A DNA stretch of 6,447 nucleotides. Origin: Candidatus Omnitrophota bacterium (lineage in GTDB: Bacteria; Omnitrophota; Koll11; VGKN01). The DNA is taken from positions 1-6,447 of the forward strand of contig VGKN01000094.1 of assembly GCA_016867055.1 (NCBI GenBank), read 5' to 3'. The notes under the pieces are model-generated. The model did not search any database. It saw only the letters and a list, made by a program, of their open reading frames with translations, and was not told where the DNA came from. A program made the position numbers and the translations under genes. Numbering within the stretch: the first letter of the stretch is position 1; each line of letters starts with the position of its first letter. Shown here one piece after another: positions 5,983 to 6,447 of the stretch.

Positions 5983-6447
5983 CTAAGACTGCACTGGCGC
6001 CTCGGTTGCTTCTGCGCTCTTTATTAATGCTTCATCAAAAATCTTATCCCAGCTCATACCTGAAACATATCCTATCGCATTCTCTCTGCATTTTTTGTAG
6101 AATTCATTATCAGTCATCAATTTGGTGATAGCTTTTACCAGCTCTTCTTGGTTATAGTTAATCGCAATACCCATCGGCATTCTTTCAATTTCTTCTGCAA
6201 TCCAAGGGACTTTTGTAATTATTACAGGCAGACCGCAGGCTAAATATTGCTTGGGCTTACCAGGATCGGTATACCAAGTAAAGCTATCTTGATGCGGCTC
6301 ATACAAGGACAAACCAACCCCGCAAGTTGAAAGGATATCTTCTACGTCCTTATGATCCTGAATATAACCTTTAAATTCAACGTTAACCATTAAATTCAAC
6401 TCTCTTACTTTGTTTTTAAGATATTGTTCCAGCTCCCCTGTCCCAAT
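5983..6447 (-). CDS. Glycosyltransferase family 4-like protein, C-terminal half only (5' end outside window)
   Basis: The reading frame is open at the window edge and gives the last 154 residues of a GT-B glycosyltransferase; the N-terminal acceptor domain is missing. Visible features are IGTGELEQYLKNKV at the edge (residues 1-14 of the fragment), the FKGYI segment after the donor-domain strand, DVEDILSTCGVGLSLYEP, and DPGKPKQYLACGLPVIIT, which is the counterpart of the 'LKxYEYLACGxPVV' donor-binding motif. Here the usual glutamate of that motif is glutamine (KPKQYLACG), so the canonical EX7E acidic pair is not seen. An internal TTG at 6399 is not the start, because the frame and the family match continue upstream of it. 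The gene ends with TAG 3 nt before the membrane-protein start, consistent with an operon. Sugar specificity is unknown. Confidence 0.85.
   Translation of the reverse strand: MGTGELEQYLKNKVRELNLMVNVEFKGYIQDHKDVEDILSTCGVGLSLYEPHQDSFTWYTDPGKPKQYLACGLPVIITKVPWIAEEIERMPMGIAINYNQEELVKAITKLMTDNEFYKKCRENAIGYVSGMSWDKIFDEALIKSAEATEAPVQS

Noticed and set aside
6397..6399. TTG start for a short 138-residue protein
   Set aside because: The frame stays open to the window edge, and the upstream residues (IGTGELEQYL) fit the GT4 donor domain, so this is an internal codon of a larger gene.

Overview
All supportable genes lie on the minus strand and read from high to low coordinates. No rRNA, tRNA, CRISPR array or complete insertion sequence is visible. 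The window is A+T-rich and uses the standard bacterial code: TGA, TAA and TAG all end genes. Strong Shine-Dalgarno sites precede three genes. The gene content is that of a surface- or extracellular-polysaccharide locus of a bacterium with an envelope. The combination of DUF3108, GT4/GT2 enzymes, a GT-C type membrane protein and small GIY-YIG genes among palindromic repeats is reminiscent of deep-branching or candidate-phylum bacteria such as Omnitrophota. That placement is a low-confidence guess, because no phylogenetic marker is present.

Layout in transcription order: (1) 6447-5983, the C-terminal half of a GT4 glycosyltransferase, cut by the window edge. (2) 5979-4159, a 606-residue polytopic membrane protein resembling GT-C/YfhO-type glycosyltransferases. 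(3) 4194-3784, an insertion-like module: a roughly 22-bp-stem hairpin, a 17-bp inverted-repeat pair bracketing an 86-residue GIY-YIG gene, and a perfect 24-bp palindrome. (4) 3760-2993, a DUF3108 protein. (5) 2988-1876, a complete GT4 glycosyltransferase. (6) 1879-1037, a GT2 glycosyltransferase. (7) 1037-1, a mannose-1-phosphate guanylyltransferase that lacks only its extreme C-terminus.

The polysaccharide genes are tightly packed, with spacings of 3-4 nt and overlaps of the ATGA and TGATG type, which suggests one transcription unit with translational coupling. The guanylyltransferase would supply GDP-mannose. The GT4 and GT2 enzymes would build a glycan at the cytoplasmic face. The GT-C-like protein would act at the outer face of the membrane using a lipid-linked donor. 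DUF3108 is probably an envelope-side accessory protein. These links are inferred from families and gene order.

The most unusual part is 3784-4194. A small GIY-YIG nuclease-like gene sits between 17-bp inverted repeats, with a separate palindrome beyond each end. The right-hand hairpin begins exactly at codon 596 of the membrane-protein gene and carries that gene's stop codon in its loop, so the last 11 residues of the membrane protein are repeat-encoded. This looks like a compact palindrome-bounded mobile module, or its remnant, dropped into a polysaccharide operon.
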